A stretch of 46,442 nucleotides of DNA from Pseudomonadota bacterium. GTDB taxonomy: Bacteria; Pseudomonadota; Gammaproteobacteria; Burkholderiales; Rhodocyclaceae. Below, piece by piece: positions 34,192 to 42,796 of the stretch (its first letter is position 1; each line of letters opens with the position of its first letter). Made by a program: the position numbers and the translations under genes. Location: NCBI GenBank assembly GCA_018241665.1, contig JAFEDK010000049.1, positions 8,251-54,692 on the forward strand, written 5' to 3'. The notes under the pieces were generated by a model that saw only the letters and a list, made by a program, of their open reading frames with translations, ran no database searches and had not been told where the DNA came from.

Positions 34192-34935
34192 TCAGGGTAG
34201 GTAGGCGCCGCCACACACCGGGTTGTAAGTGCCTGTGATGTGGCCGCTTGCCGGGCTGGCGAGGTAGCGCACGGTGTTTGCCACATCTTCAGGAACGGCA
34301 ACTTTCTGGGTCGGGGTGTTGATGCGGATGAATTCCTTGAATTCTGTCGGAGCGTGTTTGGTGGCATCCGTCTCCACCAGCCCTGGCGCCACGATGTTGG
34401 AGGTAATACCTAAGGGACCCAACTCCTGAGCAAGGTATTTGCTGAAGCTGTCCAGAGCACCCTTGGCCGAACCATGGGCGATAAAGTTGGGGGCAGGAGC
34501 TTCAGAGAGGGTGCTGGAAATGAAGATCAGCCGACCGAACTTCTTGGCTTTCATACTGGTTGCAGCCAGTTGGGCTGTAGCGTAAGCGGCATGAAGTTCA
34601 TCATTGAGCTTTTGGGCAAACTCGGACCAGCTTTGCTCCATGAAAGGTTTCATGGTGAAGTTCATGTTGGCATTGGACACTAGTACATCGACGCCACCAT
34701 ATTGCTGGTCGATCTGAGCAAACATGGCCTGCAGCTGGCCGTCATCCCTGACATCGGCCTGTATCGGGTAGGCTTCGCCCCCTGCTGCGGTGATTTCTGT
34801 GACCAAGTCTGCGGCAACCTGATTGCTGCTGACAAAGTTGATGAATACCCGATAGCCGTCCTGTGCAAGGGCTTTGGCTGTGGCAGCGCCGATGCCGCGG
34901 GCGCCGCCGGTGATCAATGCATTTCTTTTCGTCAT
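34192..34935 (-). CDS. Short-chain dehydrogenase/reductase with an altered active-site Tyr
   Basis: 247 residues; AGGAGC precedes ATG 34935. The classical SDR fold is complete: cofactor motif TGGARGIG at 9-16, NAN (usual NAG) at 88-90, Ser141 in IFISSTLSE and Lys158. The residue that should be the catalytic Tyr of YxxxK is His154 (HGSAK), so ordinary SDR catalysis would be changed or lost. The C-terminus (GHITGTYNPVCGGAYLP) looks complete. It follows its MarR regulator by 42 bp on the same strand and is probably derepressed with it by an electrophile or quinone (inference). Confidence 0.87.
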   Translation of the reverse strand: MTKRNALITGGARGIGAATAKALAQDGYRVFINFVSSNQVAADLVTEITAAGGEAYPIQADVRDDGQLQAMFAQIDQQYGGVDVLVSNANMNFTMKPFMEQSWSEFAQKLNDELHAAYATAQLAATSMKAKKFGRLIFISSTLSEAPAPNFIAHGSAKGALDSFSKYLAQELGPLGITSNIVAPGLVETDATKHAPTEFKEFIRINTPTQKVAVPEDVANTVRYLASPASGHITGTYNPVCGGAYLP

Positions 34936-34977
34936 GTTTGCTCCTGATTGTGGAGTTGGGGGGAAGAGGAAAATCAC

Positions 34978-35427
34978 TCAGGTCTGATTCAGCGCCCTGA
35001 GGTTGCGAATGACGCCCGAGAGTTGTTCCAGGCTGGTGGCGATAGCCTCCGGGTTCAGCCCGACCTGGGCATCCTCCAGTACGCTGCGAGCAATATCGGA
35101 GCAGCGCTCAGCAATGCTGGTAGCGCTTTTTGTCAGGGCCACCCGCTTTTGTCGGCCGTCTTCGGAACCCTTCTCGCGCACGATCCAGCCGCGTTTCTCC
35201 AGCCCAGTGATGGAGCGGCTGACCGTGGACTTCTCCAGATAGAGCAGCTCCGCTAGTTGCCCCTGGGGCACGGCGCCATGGTTGAGCAACAGCAGGATGA
35301 CGCCCCACTGTTCGGCGGTCATTTCGATGCCAGCGGCACTGAAACGCCGGGTCAGTAGCGTGTTAAAGAGGCGTCCGGAGAGGCCGGTCAGATGGCCTAA
35401 GGACTGGGTCTGATCATAGACTGGCAT
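34978..35427 (-). CDS. MarR-family transcriptional repressor
   Basis: 149 residues. The winged helix-turn-helix is at about 35-100: MTAEQWGVILLLLNHGAVPQGQLAELLYLEKSTVSRSITGLEKRGWIVRE in family terms, with the wing at DGRQKRVALT. Helices at both ends form the dimer interface (LTGLSGRLFNTLLTRRF; EQLSGVIRNLRAL). A perfect palindromic operator overlaps its own -10 box, indicating autorepression, and the SDR downstream would share the transcript. The ligand is unknown; no single conserved redox Cys is obvious. Confidence 0.93.
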   Translation of the reverse strand: MPVYDQTQSLGHLTGLSGRLFNTLLTRRFSAAGIEMTAEQWGVILLLLNHGAVPQGQLAELLYLEKSTVSRSITGLEKRGWIVREKGSEDGRQKRVALTKSATSIAERCSDIARSVLEDAQVGLNPEAIATSLEQLSGVIRNLRALNQT

Positions 35428-35456
35428 ACAAAATCATTTCCTTTGCGTCCAGATTA

Positions 35457-35498
35457 AGTTGTATATACAACTATATGGGTTTGGTGTGCGTCCGTAAA
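35457..35498 (-). promoter_or_regulatory. Promoter and palindromic operator of the marR-SDR unit
   Basis: On the leftward strand TTTACG (35498-35493) and TATAGT (35475-35470) are spaced by exactly 17 bases. AGTTGTATATACAACT (35457-35472) is a perfect 16-bp palindrome whose first bases are the end of the -10 hexamer. A bound MarR dimer would block RNA polymerase. The palindrome ends 30 bp before the marR ATG. Confidence 0.75.
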
Positions 35499-35527
35499 GA
35501 GTTTTTCTGAAAGAACAGGCGGGGCGG

Positions 35528-36763
35528 TTAGCTCACGGGGGGTTTTGCGGTGGGGTTTTTGATCGTAGCCATTGCCACCAATGCGGCAAAGATCCCTAGC
35601 AGCGAGTAACCCAGGGCGATTTGGAAGAGATCAAAGTGACTGGCCAGTCGGCCGGCGACCATGCCCGGGATGGCTGCACCGCTATAAGAAATAAAATAAA
35701 GCGAGGCCAGCAGCCCGGCGCGTTCCTCGATGCCGGCGCTGTCCAGCAGCGCCCGGATGGCGCCCGTGGAGGCCAGCCCCTGGGCGATGCCAACGACCAG
35801 GCTGGTGCCGATGAATGGGAGTACCCAGCCGGCCCACAAATTGAACATGATGCTGGTCACAGCAACGATGAACAGTCCCATTCCCAAGCGCACGCTAAAG
35901 ACCGGTGAAAAGCGGGCGGACAAGGGGCCGCCCAGGGGATTGAGGCCCATCACCGAGGAAAAGATGGCGGCCGTCACCAGCGGGCTGGAGGTGCCCAGGT
36001 GTTCGGCGGTGACGGAGGGGCCGAAGGCCTGATAAAAGCCACCCAGTGACCAAGTGGCCACGGCTGCGGCACCAGCCGCGACCACCCGTTGCCCCGATCC
36101 TCTGGGGATCTGCATGTGGGGGCGCAAGGAGGTCAGGGAGCCCGGTCGGCCGGCGACGGTTTCCGGGCTCAGAGCGATGACCACGGCCAAACACAGGAGA
36201 ATGAGGGCGATCAGACCATAAGCCAGGAGACGAGGCTCAGGTCCCCATTCCACCAGGGCACCGGAAGTGAGGGCGCCGACCGGAATGCCGAGCATGGGGG
36301 CGCTACCGGTAATCGCTGCGGTCAGCCAGCGCGGTTTGCTTTCCGCGGTATCTACCACGTAGGCCCCCAGACTGCTGGAAGTAATGCCGCAGGCCAGCCC
36401 TTGCAGTACCCGGCCGATCAGCATCGGCGTAACGTTGTGCACGGTCGACAGGATCAGGCAGCCGAGCGCCGCGCTCAGCAAGGCCACCAGGGCAACGGGA
36501 CGACGTCCGACAAAATTCGACAAGCGCCCACCGATCAGCAGCGAGGAGGCTGCCGCAATGAAATAGGCCACCGAGACGATGGCCAGATCACTGTTGGTCA
36601 GCCCATCTTCCAGGCGATAGATGTTGTACAGCGGGATGGGCGTTCCGGCAGCGGCGAAGACAAAGACGAATGCGCAGGTTGCCGCGACGAAGGCGGTATG
36701 CCGGGAAAACCGACCTGCATAGATTGAGCGCGAATGCTCGGGCGCATTAGAAGAGAGTTTCAT
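35528..36763 (-). CDS. MFS transporter, drug-efflux-like
   Basis: 411 residues, about 12 membrane helices in two halves, with the MFS loop 2-3 motif A as GGRLSNFVGRRPVALV (about 78-93) and GRVLQGLACGITSSSLGAYVVD in helix 4. The central loop is about 200-225 (SPETVAGRPGSLTSLRPHMQIPRG). Proton-driven efflux of a small organic compound is likely; the substrate is unknown. ATG 36763 overlaps the SMR stop by one base (TGATG), so it is translated after that gene. Confidence 0.92.
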   Translation of the reverse strand: MKLSSNAPEHSRSIYAGRFSRHTAFVAATCAFVFVFAAAGTPIPLYNIYRLEDGLTNSDLAIVSVAYFIAAASSLLIGGRLSNFVGRRPVALVALLSAALGCLILSTVHNVTPMLIGRVLQGLACGITSSSLGAYVVDTAESKPRWLTAAITGSAPMLGIPVGALTSGALVEWGPEPRLLAYGLIALILLCLAVVIALSPETVAGRPGSLTSLRPHMQIPRGSGQRVVAAGAAAVATWSLGGFYQAFGPSVTAEHLGTSSPLVTAAIFSSVMGLNPLGGPLSARFSPVFSVRLGMGLFIVAVTSIMFNLWAGWVLPFIGTSLVVGIAQGLASTGAIRALLDSAGIEERAGLLASLYFISYSGAAIPGMVAGRLASHFDLFQIALGYSLLGIFAALVAMATIKNPTAKPPVS

Positions 36764-37098
36764 CAATGACCCATGGTTTTGGAAAACACATTCATCACTA
36801 CCACCCCGGCCGCGATCAGGCCGATACCCAGCAGGGCAGGCAGGTCAAGCTTCTGGTTGAACAGAAACCAGCCGACCAGGGTGATCAAAACAATCCCAAT
36901 CCCCGACCAGATCGCATAGACCACGCCCATGGGAATCACCTTCAGGGTGAGCGCCAGGCAGTAGAACGCGATGCCATAGCCCACCACCACCAGCAGGGAT
37001 GACCAGAAATGGGAAAAGCCCTCGCTCGCCTTCAGGGCCGAGGTGGCGATGACTTCGCTGACAATGGCCACGCCCAGGAGGAGCCAGTCCTTGGTCAT
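36763..37098 (-). CDS. Small multidrug resistance (EmrE/Qac-type) transporter, second copy
   Basis: 111 residues, four helices. The key Glu is Glu15 in VAIVSEVIATSALKASEGF; helix 3 is [20 protein letters not shown] and helix 4 DLPALLGIGLIAAGVVVMNVF. It closely resembles the protein at 13478-13807 but has less GC-rich codons, consistent with separate acquisition. It belongs to the EmrE/Qac branch, not the guanidinium exporters. Its ATG overlaps the esterase-cyclophilin stop (ATGA), and the MFS gene overlaps its own stop, so the three genes are tightly coupled. Confidence 0.93.
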   Translation of the reverse strand: MTKDWLLLGVAIVSEVIATSALKASEGFSHFWSSLLVVVGYGIAFYCLALTLKVIPMGVVYAIWSGIGIVLITLVGWFLFNQKLDLPALLGIGLIAAGVVVMNVFSKTMGH

Positions 37099-39083
37099 GG
37101 ATTCTCCGCCTCGATGGTCACTTGCAGCGGACCGGAGACATTGAGGGCTTCCACGTCGGCGTCGATATGCCCGAGCTTGATCAAGCCGGCGGCGTAACCG
37201 AAATCCCGGTAGAAAATGGCCAGGTTACCCCAGGGAGCGTAATAGGTGATGTCGCCGACGTCCGGGTCGATACCGGCGGGGGCGCCCAGGGTGGTGAGCT
37301 TTTTCGGCAGATCCGAGATTTTCTCGGTGGATGCATAGTCTTCGAGTGTCAGGGACAGCGGCAACAGTGCCAGAAAGTCGCGGGCGCTCGGGTTGTCGGC
37401 CAGGGTGGCGTTGATGACCTTGCCGTTGAGTGTCAGACGGATTTTCATGTGAATGAGTTTTTCTGTTGGGGAGAGGGGAAGTTTGGTGTGATGTATGTCG
37501 GGGGAACGCCGGCTGAGGCAACTCAGGCCCGCCGCCTTCCAAAGTTGGTTACTAAAGAGCATGACCATGTCGGGATCGATGTAGTGCCCGGCCTGGCTGG
37601 TGATGTCCAGATGCATGGCGGTACGTTTGCTGGCGTCGCAGGCAGGCCATGTAGGCAGATCGGGGGCAGAGGGGCGGCCGGTCTTGGCAAATGTCACCCA
37701 CGCCTGGGATACCGACGTGGCCAGGGTAGCTGCTTGGGCGCCGCCGCCGGTCATGATTACACCCGCCGGGGTGTTCACATTGTCGAAGACGAAGGGAATC
37801 TCGATGGTGTGCGGCGAATGCAGCTGGCTGCCCAGGATCGGGGTATTCCAGTCGAAGCGGTAGGCGTAGGTCTCTTGCGCACCGGCTTGCTGCCGACCAT
37901 CGAGGATGGCCGTAGTCAGCGCCCCCATGGCGTAGTCCGAGAAAATCCGGAACCACAAGCCGGATGGCGACAGCGTCGGGAAATCCCGGCGATAGCTGGC
38001 CAGGACGCGTGGGGCGGCCTCGGCGCCAAAGGCCTGAGCAACACGGGCCGCCAATTGATCGGCGTTTAGCGCGTAAGCCGCTTTGTCCTGCAGCATAAAC
38101 AGCGTGAACTCGGTACCGGTCTGGCCGATCAGCAGTGGCACGTCACGGTTCAAGGCGGTGATGGCGGGATCGTCGGGATGGCCGGTCAGCAGGGTGCCAT
38201 CGCGCACCGGCCAGAAGCCCGATGGGAAGCCCGGGGCTTGGAAGGACATCGGGGTCGCGGCCAACACCTTGGCTTCGGCCGCCACCATTTGCTCCCAGCT
38301 CAGGTCATGCAGCTGGGTGGCGGTGGCCGGGGTGATGTCCAGGGCGGCCAGCACTGCACGCGCCACGTCGTCTGCCTTGTCAGGCTCCATGAAGCGTACC
38401 AGCGGACCGCTCTCGACCGCCGCACGGTGGAACAGGCCTCGGGCAGATGGTGTGGCCATCAGGGTATTGACCTTCCAGCCCCCGCCCGATTCACCAAAGA
38501 TCGTGACGCAGCCGGCATCACCGCCGAACGCCTCGATGTTGGCACGCACCCAGACCAAGGCAGCCACGATATCGCGAATGCCCAGGTTGGCCGAATCAGC
38601 GAACTTGCCCCCCAGTACGCGCGAGAAGTCCGTCAGCCCGGAGGCGCCAAGGCGATGGTTGATCGTGACGACCACCACGTCGCCACGCTCGGCCAGGCGC
38701 TCTCCGTCGTAGATGGCGCAAGAGCCGCTGCCGCTGGTCCAGCCGCCGCCATGCAGCCACACCATGACGGGCAGGCCACGAGCGCCACTTGCTGGAGCCC
38801 ACACATTCAAGGCCAGGCAATTATCACCGCGTACCACATACGCCGGCGGTGCAAAGGCCGGCGTCACCGGCGTGTTCATCTCCGCCGCCTGTTGGGGCGA
38901 GGAATTGGCGTAGCGCCGCGCATCGAACACACCAGACCAAGCCGCTACAGGTTGGGGCGGTGCGAAGCGGTTGCGGCCGTGAATGGGCTGCGCATAAGGT
39001 ACGCCCAGAAAGCGTTGCACCTTGCCACGCCGCTCACCACGGAGCGCTCCGGCAGCCGTATGGATCACCACCTCATTTCCCAT
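37095..39083 (-). CDS. Carboxylesterase type B fused to a cyclophilin-like domain
   Basis: 662 residues from ATG 39083 (AGGA at good spacing). Residues 1-~520 are a type B carboxylesterase: FLGVPYAQPIHGRNRF, oxyanion HGGGW, nucleophile Ser in FGESGGGWKVN, and the acid and His regions in the second half (GTEFTLFM; SPHTIEIPFVFDN). An unstructured linker (SCLSRRSPDIHHTKLPLS) leads to a ~117-residue cyclophilin-like fold domain (MKIRLTLNGKVINATLADN, DYASTEKISDLPKKL, WGNLAIFYRDFGYAAGLIKLG) that is normally a separate small protein. The linker looks like translated intergenic DNA, so the fusion may come from loss of the esterase stop. A lipoprotein signal lies just upstream in another frame. Confidence 0.82.
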   Translation of the reverse strand: MGNEVVIHTAAGALRGERRGKVQRFLGVPYAQPIHGRNRFAPPQPVAAWSGVFDARRYANSSPQQAAEMNTPVTPAFAPPAYVVRGDNCLALNVWAPASGARGLPVMVWLHGGGWTSGSGSCAIYDGERLAERGDVVVVTINHRLGASGLTDFSRVLGGKFADSANLGIRDIVAALVWVRANIEAFGGDAGCVTIFGESGGGWKVNTLMATPSARGLFHRAAVESGPLVRFMEPDKADDVARAVLAALDITPATATQLHDLSWEQMVAAEAKVLAATPMSFQAPGFPSGFWPVRDGTLLTGHPDDPAITALNRDVPLLIGQTGTEFTLFMLQDKAAYALNADQLAARVAQAFGAEAAPRVLASYRRDFPTLSPSGLWFRIFSDYAMGALTTAILDGRQQAGAQETYAYRFDWNTPILGSQLHSPHTIEIPFVFDNVNTPAGVIMTGGGAQAATLATSVSQAWVTFAKTGRPSAPDLPTWPACDASKRTAMHLDITSQAGHYIDPDMVMLFSNQLWKAAGLSCLSRRSPDIHHTKLPLSPTEKLIHMKIRLTLNGKVINATLADNPSARDFLALLPLSLTLEDYASTEKISDLPKKLTTLGAPAGIDPDVGDITYYAPWGNLAIFYRDFGYAAGLIKLGHIDADVEALNVSGPLQVTIEAENP

Positions 39084-39163
39084 ACTGCCACTTCCTGCGG
39101 CATCGGGGCACAACTGGCCAATAGCAGGGCGCCGGTCGAAAGCAGCATGAATCTTCGGTCCAT
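39065..39163 (-). pseudogene. Out-of-frame lipoprotein signal peptide of the esterase
   Basis: Beginning at ATG 39163, this 32-codon frame reads MDRRFMLLSTGALLLASC, a textbook lipoprotein signal with lipobox LASC (Cys18), then runs to a stop inside the esterase start. A one-base shift after the Cys joins it to the esterase frame. This suggests that the esterase was a lipoprotein whose signal is now detached, by a real frameshift or a sequencing error. Confidence 0.55.
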
Positions 39164-39188
39164 CCGAATGCTCGGCAGGTGCGCCTGA

Positions 39189-39239
39189 TCATAGGTTTGC
39201 CGGGGACTGTGCGGCACTTGGCATGGAGACGAGTTTCAT
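39189..39239 (-). other. Short 16-codon reading frame with a good ribosome-binding site
   Basis: MKLVSMPSAAQSPANL, preceded by AGGAAA at 8-9 bp. It lies in the 247-bp gap between the esterase start and the oxidoreductase stop. It is probably the remains of a gene start or a leader, not a functional protein. The rest of the gap (39240-39330) shows nothing recognisable. Confidence 0.25.
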
Positions 39240-39330
39240 GGACGTTTCCTTGAACGGTTTCAACGAGAAGTTCCGGCGATGAGTAGATTGAGGCGCCCCC
39301 TCCTGGCTGCGCCCGCTTCCCGGTGCTGAC

Positions 39331-40293
39331 TTACAGTCCGCTGTTCGCGAAGTCGAGCACGATGCGGCCCCGCATACCCCCGGCATCGCGCAGACGATGG
39401 GCGGCTACCGCCTCACTGGCCGGTAAAACCGCGGCCAGGCGCAGAGGCAGCAAGCCGGCGGCGACCTGCTGGCCAATTCGGGCAATGGTTTGATGATCAG
39501 TGGACCGGTCCCGGACATTGACGAATTTAGTGCGGATGCCTCGTTCCAGCGTCTGGTCTTCGGCTGGGCGCAGGACGATGATGGCGCCGCCGTCGCGCAC
39601 GGCGGGAACGATCTGGGGCAGGATGCAGGCTGCATCCACAACGGCATCCACACCGTTGGGGAAACGCTCGCGAATGCGGGCGGCCAGTTGCTCACCACGA
39701 GGAATGACGGCAACGGCCCCTTGTTCCAGCAGAAAGGCTTCGTCGGCTGCGGCAGCCACCGCGATGGGCGCGAAGCCATCGGCCTTGGCCAGAGCTACGG
39801 TATAGGCCCCGACCGCGCCCGCCGCACCCGTCACCAGAAGGGTGGCGCCTTGGGGCAGATCCAGGTTATCCAGGGCATTGCGCGCGGTCAGGGCGTTCAT
39901 CAGGAACGAGCCCGCCTCGGGAATACTGGCGTTGGCCGGAACGGGCATGACCGAGCGGGCCGGCAGGCAGACATATTCGCTGTAGGCGCCATAGCTGCCA
40001 AAGTTGTCGACGATGCCGACGACCTGCTGGCCGACGCTGACGCCCAGCGCGGCATCCACGTCGGTGCCGATTTCGTCGACGGTGCCGGCGATGTCCATGC
40101 CCGGGATATAAGGGCGGGGTGCATCGCCATACCAGCCGGCCAGATCGCCGGAACGCAGCATTTCATCCACCGGGTTGATCCCGGCGGCGAGGACTTTCAC
40201 GCGCACCTGACCGGCCGTCGGGTGGGGCGTGGGCAATTCGACAATCTGTAGAACCTCGGGGCCGCCGTACTGATGTAATCCAATGGCTTTCAT
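39331..40293 (-). CDS. Quinone oxidoreductase-like (MDR superfamily) enzyme
   Basis: 320 residues; AGGAGC lies 7 bp before ATG 40293. Medium-chain reductase without catalytic zinc ligands: the N-terminal GroES-like domain has VRVKVLAAGINPVDEMLRSG and YIPGMDIAGTVDEIG, and the Rossmann domain has the NADPH motif LLVTGAAGAVGAYTVALAKADG (about 148-169). This is the QOR/zeta-crystallin branch, which reduces quinones or enones with NADPH. Its ATG overlaps the stop of the upstream lipoprotein hydrolase (ATGA). It has no signal peptide, unlike most genes upstream of it. Confidence 0.92.
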   Translation of the reverse strand: MKAIGLHQYGGPEVLQIVELPTPHPTAGQVRVKVLAAGINPVDEMLRSGDLAGWYGDAPRPYIPGMDIAGTVDEIGTDVDAALGVSVGQQVVGIVDNFGSYGAYSEYVCLPARSVMPVPANASIPEAGSFLMNALTARNALDNLDLPQGATLLVTGAAGAVGAYTVALAKADGFAPIAVAAAADEAFLLEQGAVAVIPRGEQLAARIRERFPNGVDAVVDAACILPQIVPAVRDGGAIIVLRPAEDQTLERGIRTKFVNVRDRSTDHQTIARIGQQVAAGLLPLRLAAVLPASEAVAAHRLRDAGGMRGRIVLDFANSGL

Positions 40294-41459
40294 GAAGATG
40301 CTCCTGGAGCGTTGAGGGAGATAGGAGATTGGGATGAGGTGGTATCCGGCTCCCACCACGGCGCGAAGACAGGTTTCGCGTCATCCAGCATGAGGGGCTG
40401 GCCTATCATCGGCGTCAGCAGCGTATAGGGCCGGGTTTGGCTGGCTGCACGGATACGCTCGAAAGGCTCGTTCCAGGCATGGCGGGCAATGGTGAAGCGT
40501 CCGACGTGGGCCGGCAGCAGTACCTTGGCGTGCAAATCTTCTGCGGCTTGGGCCGCGTCTTCCGGCGTCATGTGGATGTAGGGCCAGCGCGGGTCGTACT
40601 GACCCATGTCGAGGGCGACCAGATCGAAACTGCCGAAACGCTGGGCGATTTCCGCGAAATGGGGGCCATAGCCGGTGTCGCCACTGAACAGGATGCGCCG
40701 CCTGTCCGATGCAAGGACGAAACCGCTCCACAGCGTCTTGTTGCGGGTCAGCAGGCGGCCCGAGTAGTGACGTGCCGGAATCAGGTGAAGCGTCGTCGAG
40801 CGATCCAGGGACAGGCTGTCGTACCAGTCGGCTTCCCGGATTTTTTCCGGTGGATAGCCCCAGCGCTCGAAATGGGCGCCCACCCCCAGTGGCACCAGCA
40901 CCTGGCTGACCTTGTCCCGCAGGGCCGTGACCGTGGCGTAGTCGAGATGGTCCCAGTGATCATGGGTGATCAGCAGCACGTCGATCGGCGGCAAATCGTC
41001 GGCCGTATAGAGATTGGTCCCCGCAAAGGCCTGGGTCGAAAAGGAGACCGGCGCGGCATAAGCACTCAGTACCGGGTCGATGAGCAGGCGGCGGCCGGCG
41101 AAGACGACGAAGTAGGAGGAATGTCCCAGCCAGACGATGGCATCCCGTTCGAGACTCAGGGCTTTCAAGTCGGTCTTGACCGTGGGCAGCGGCACGGAGG
41201 GACGCAGGCTCGCCGCCTTGTCCAGTAGGTTCCCGGCGATGATCGAGCCCATGCCGACCCCTTCCCGCAACACTGGGGTGTCCAGGGGATAGTGGAAGCT
41301 GCCGTTTGCATAGTGAGGAGAGCGCTCGATTTTCTCCAGGTGCTCACCCGCCGGGTAGGCGCCGAACTTCGGGTGCTGCAGATAGGCGCAGGCCCCCAGG
41401 AGCAGGAACGCTAGCAGCGCGGCAAACAGGATCATCATGGCGCGTGGCCCGGTCTTCAC
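40290..41459 (-). CDS. MBL-fold hydrolase lipoprotein, NAPE-PLD/UlaG-like
   Basis: 389 residues from a GTG start (41459) that overlaps the upstream stop as GTGA; ATG 41438 is an alternative. The signal has a hydrophobic core (LFAALLAFLLLGAC) with a lipobox Cys near 24. The metallo-beta-lactamase fold has IVWLGHSSYFVVFAGRRLLIDPVLS, the metal motif THDHWDHLD, a further metal site around FSGDTGYGPHF, and LLPAHVGRFTIARH. It resembles the NAPE-PLD-type branch of UlaG-like hydrolases. Probably membrane-anchored on the periplasmic side; the substrate is not known. Confidence 0.88.
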   Translation of the reverse strand: MKTGPRAMMILFAALLAFLLLGACAYLQHPKFGAYPAGEHLEKIERSPHYANGSFHYPLDTPVLREGVGMGSIIAGNLLDKAASLRPSVPLPTVKTDLKALSLERDAIVWLGHSSYFVVFAGRRLLIDPVLSAYAAPVSFSTQAFAGTNLYTADDLPPIDVLLITHDHWDHLDYATVTALRDKVSQVLVPLGVGAHFERWGYPPEKIREADWYDSLSLDRSTTLHLIPARHYSGRLLTRNKTLWSGFVLASDRRRILFSGDTGYGPHFAEIAQRFGSFDLVALDMGQYDPRWPYIHMTPEDAAQAAEDLHAKVLLPAHVGRFTIARHAWNEPFERIRAASQTRPYTLLTPMIGQPLMLDDAKPVFAPWWEPDTTSSQSPISLNAPGASS

Positions 41460-42211
41460 CTGGGCCGTTTCTCGAACACGTCCCTGGCGACAGGCAAGGC
41501 CGAGAAGGCGTTGGGCCAGCCGACGTAGAACGCCAGATGGGCGATGACTTCCCCGGCCTGGGCCTGGGTCAGGCCGTTATCCATGGCCCGATTCAAGTGG
41601 TAGGGCATCTGCGCGACCTGGCCATTGGCGATCAGGGCGCTGACTGTGACGAGACTGCGGTCCCGAGGCGCCAGGCCAGGGCGCAACCACAGGTCGCGGA
41701 ACAGGACCTCGGTGGTGTACTGCTCCAGGCCCGGCGAAGTGTCGCCGAACTGCTGGTGGACAATGTCCACGCGCTTGGCTTCAGTCGCTTCGTCTACCGG
41801 CAGGCGTTTGGGTGTCGCCGAAGGCAGGGCCTCGGGGCCGATCTTGCGCTGGGCGAACACCTGGCGCGTGATCTCTGCTGCCGCCAGGGCATTGCCTCGG
41901 CCGGCATAGAAAGCCAGGTGGGTGATGATTTCCGAGATTTCTGCCGGCTTGACGCCATGATCGAGGGCCAGGGCCACGTGATCCGCCAGTTCTGCCGTCT
42001 GATTACGGGCAATCAGGGCGGCCAGGGTGACGATGCTGCGATCCCGCAGGGAAAGCTCCGGGCGTTTCCAGACTTCGCCCATCAGCTTGTTCTGGCTGTA
42101 TTTCTCAAGGGCAGGCGCCACGAGACGCAGGCTATCGCTCGATGAGCCTCCCCAGGCGCCGGTACATCCCAGCATGGACAGGGTGGCCGGCAAAAGAAAG
42201 CGCAGTTTCAT
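41456..42211 (-). CDS. Carboxymuconolactone decarboxylase-family lipoprotein (two CMD domains)
   Basis: 251 residues; AAGGAG precedes ATG 42211. The signal has lipobox SMLGC (Cys16). Two tandem CMD repeats follow: RDRSIVTLAALIARNQTAELADHVALALDHGV (about 57-88) and RDRSLVTVSALIANGQVAQMPYHLNRAMDNGL (about 182-213), each followed by a HLAFY-(A/V)-G segment. The AhpD-type CxxC redox pair is absent, so it is closer to gamma-carboxymuconolactone decarboxylase-like proteins. Lipidation is unusual for this cytoplasmic family. Confidence 0.9.
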   Translation of the reverse strand: MKLRFLLPATLSMLGCTGAWGGSSSDSLRLVAPALEKYSQNKLMGEVWKRPELSLRDRSIVTLAALIARNQTAELADHVALALDHGVKPAEISEIITHLAFYAGRGNALAAAEITRQVFAQRKIGPEALPSATPKRLPVDEATEAKRVDIVHQQFGDTSPGLEQYTTEVLFRDLWLRPGLAPRDRSLVTVSALIANGQVAQMPYHLNRAMDNGLTQAQAGEVIAHLAFYVGWPNAFSALPVARDVFEKRPR

Positions 42212-42265
42212 GTCGTACTCCTTGCGTGACCTCGGCGCCCCCTGGCCCCGATATCACTTGATCAA

Positions 42266-42745
42266 TCAGTGGCCGTACTGCTCGTGGCTGACCTTTTCCA
42301 TCCACTCGGCATTGCTGCCCTCCAGCGATTCCTGGATAGCGATATGCATCATTGCGGTGGTGGCGCTGGCGCCGTGCCAGTGCTTGACGTGGGGTGGAAT
42401 CCAGACCACGTCGCCGGGCTGGATCTCGCGTTTCGGGCCACCCCATTCCTGCACCCAACCTTTGCCGGAGGTGACGATCAGGGTCTGCCCCAGCGGGTGT
42501 GCATGCCAGGCGGTGCGCGAACCGGGTTCGAAAGTCACTAGCCCGGCCGAGGCGCGGGCCGGCGCCTGGGGCTGGAACAGCATGTCCACGCGTACCGGGC
42601 CGGTAAACCATTGCTCCGGCCCCTTGAAAGAGGCCTGGCTGCCATTGCGGGTGACGACGATGTTTTCCGTGCCGCTCGCTTCAGCAAGGGCCGGCGACGC
42701 GCCGAGGGCAGCAACGGCAGCGGTGGTGGCGATCAGTTTTTTCAT
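42266..42745 (-). CDS. Secreted cupin-domain protein
   Basis: 159 residues with a Sec signal ([21 protein letters not shown], cleavage near 21). A single cupin domain has metal motif 1 as [17 protein letters not shown] (H-x-H, then an Asn/Gln position and G) and motif 2 as [15 protein letters not shown]. The N-terminal part contains [17 protein letters not shown], typical of cupins encoded beside carboxymuconolactone decarboxylase and alcohol dehydrogenase genes. A periplasmic metal-dependent protein is expected; the reaction is unknown. Confidence 0.9.
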   Translation of the reverse strand: MKKLIATTAAVAALGASPALAEASGTENIVVTRNGSQASFKGPEQWFTGPVRVDMLFQPQAPARASAGLVTFEPGSRTAWHAHPLGQTLIVTSGKGWVQEWGGPKREIQPGDVVWIPPHVKHWHGASATTAMMHIAIQESLEGSNAEWMEKVSHEQYGH

Positions 42746-42796
42746 GATGGGTTCTCCATTGGGGTTGGGGCGTACGGACCGAGCGCGGAAATCGAC

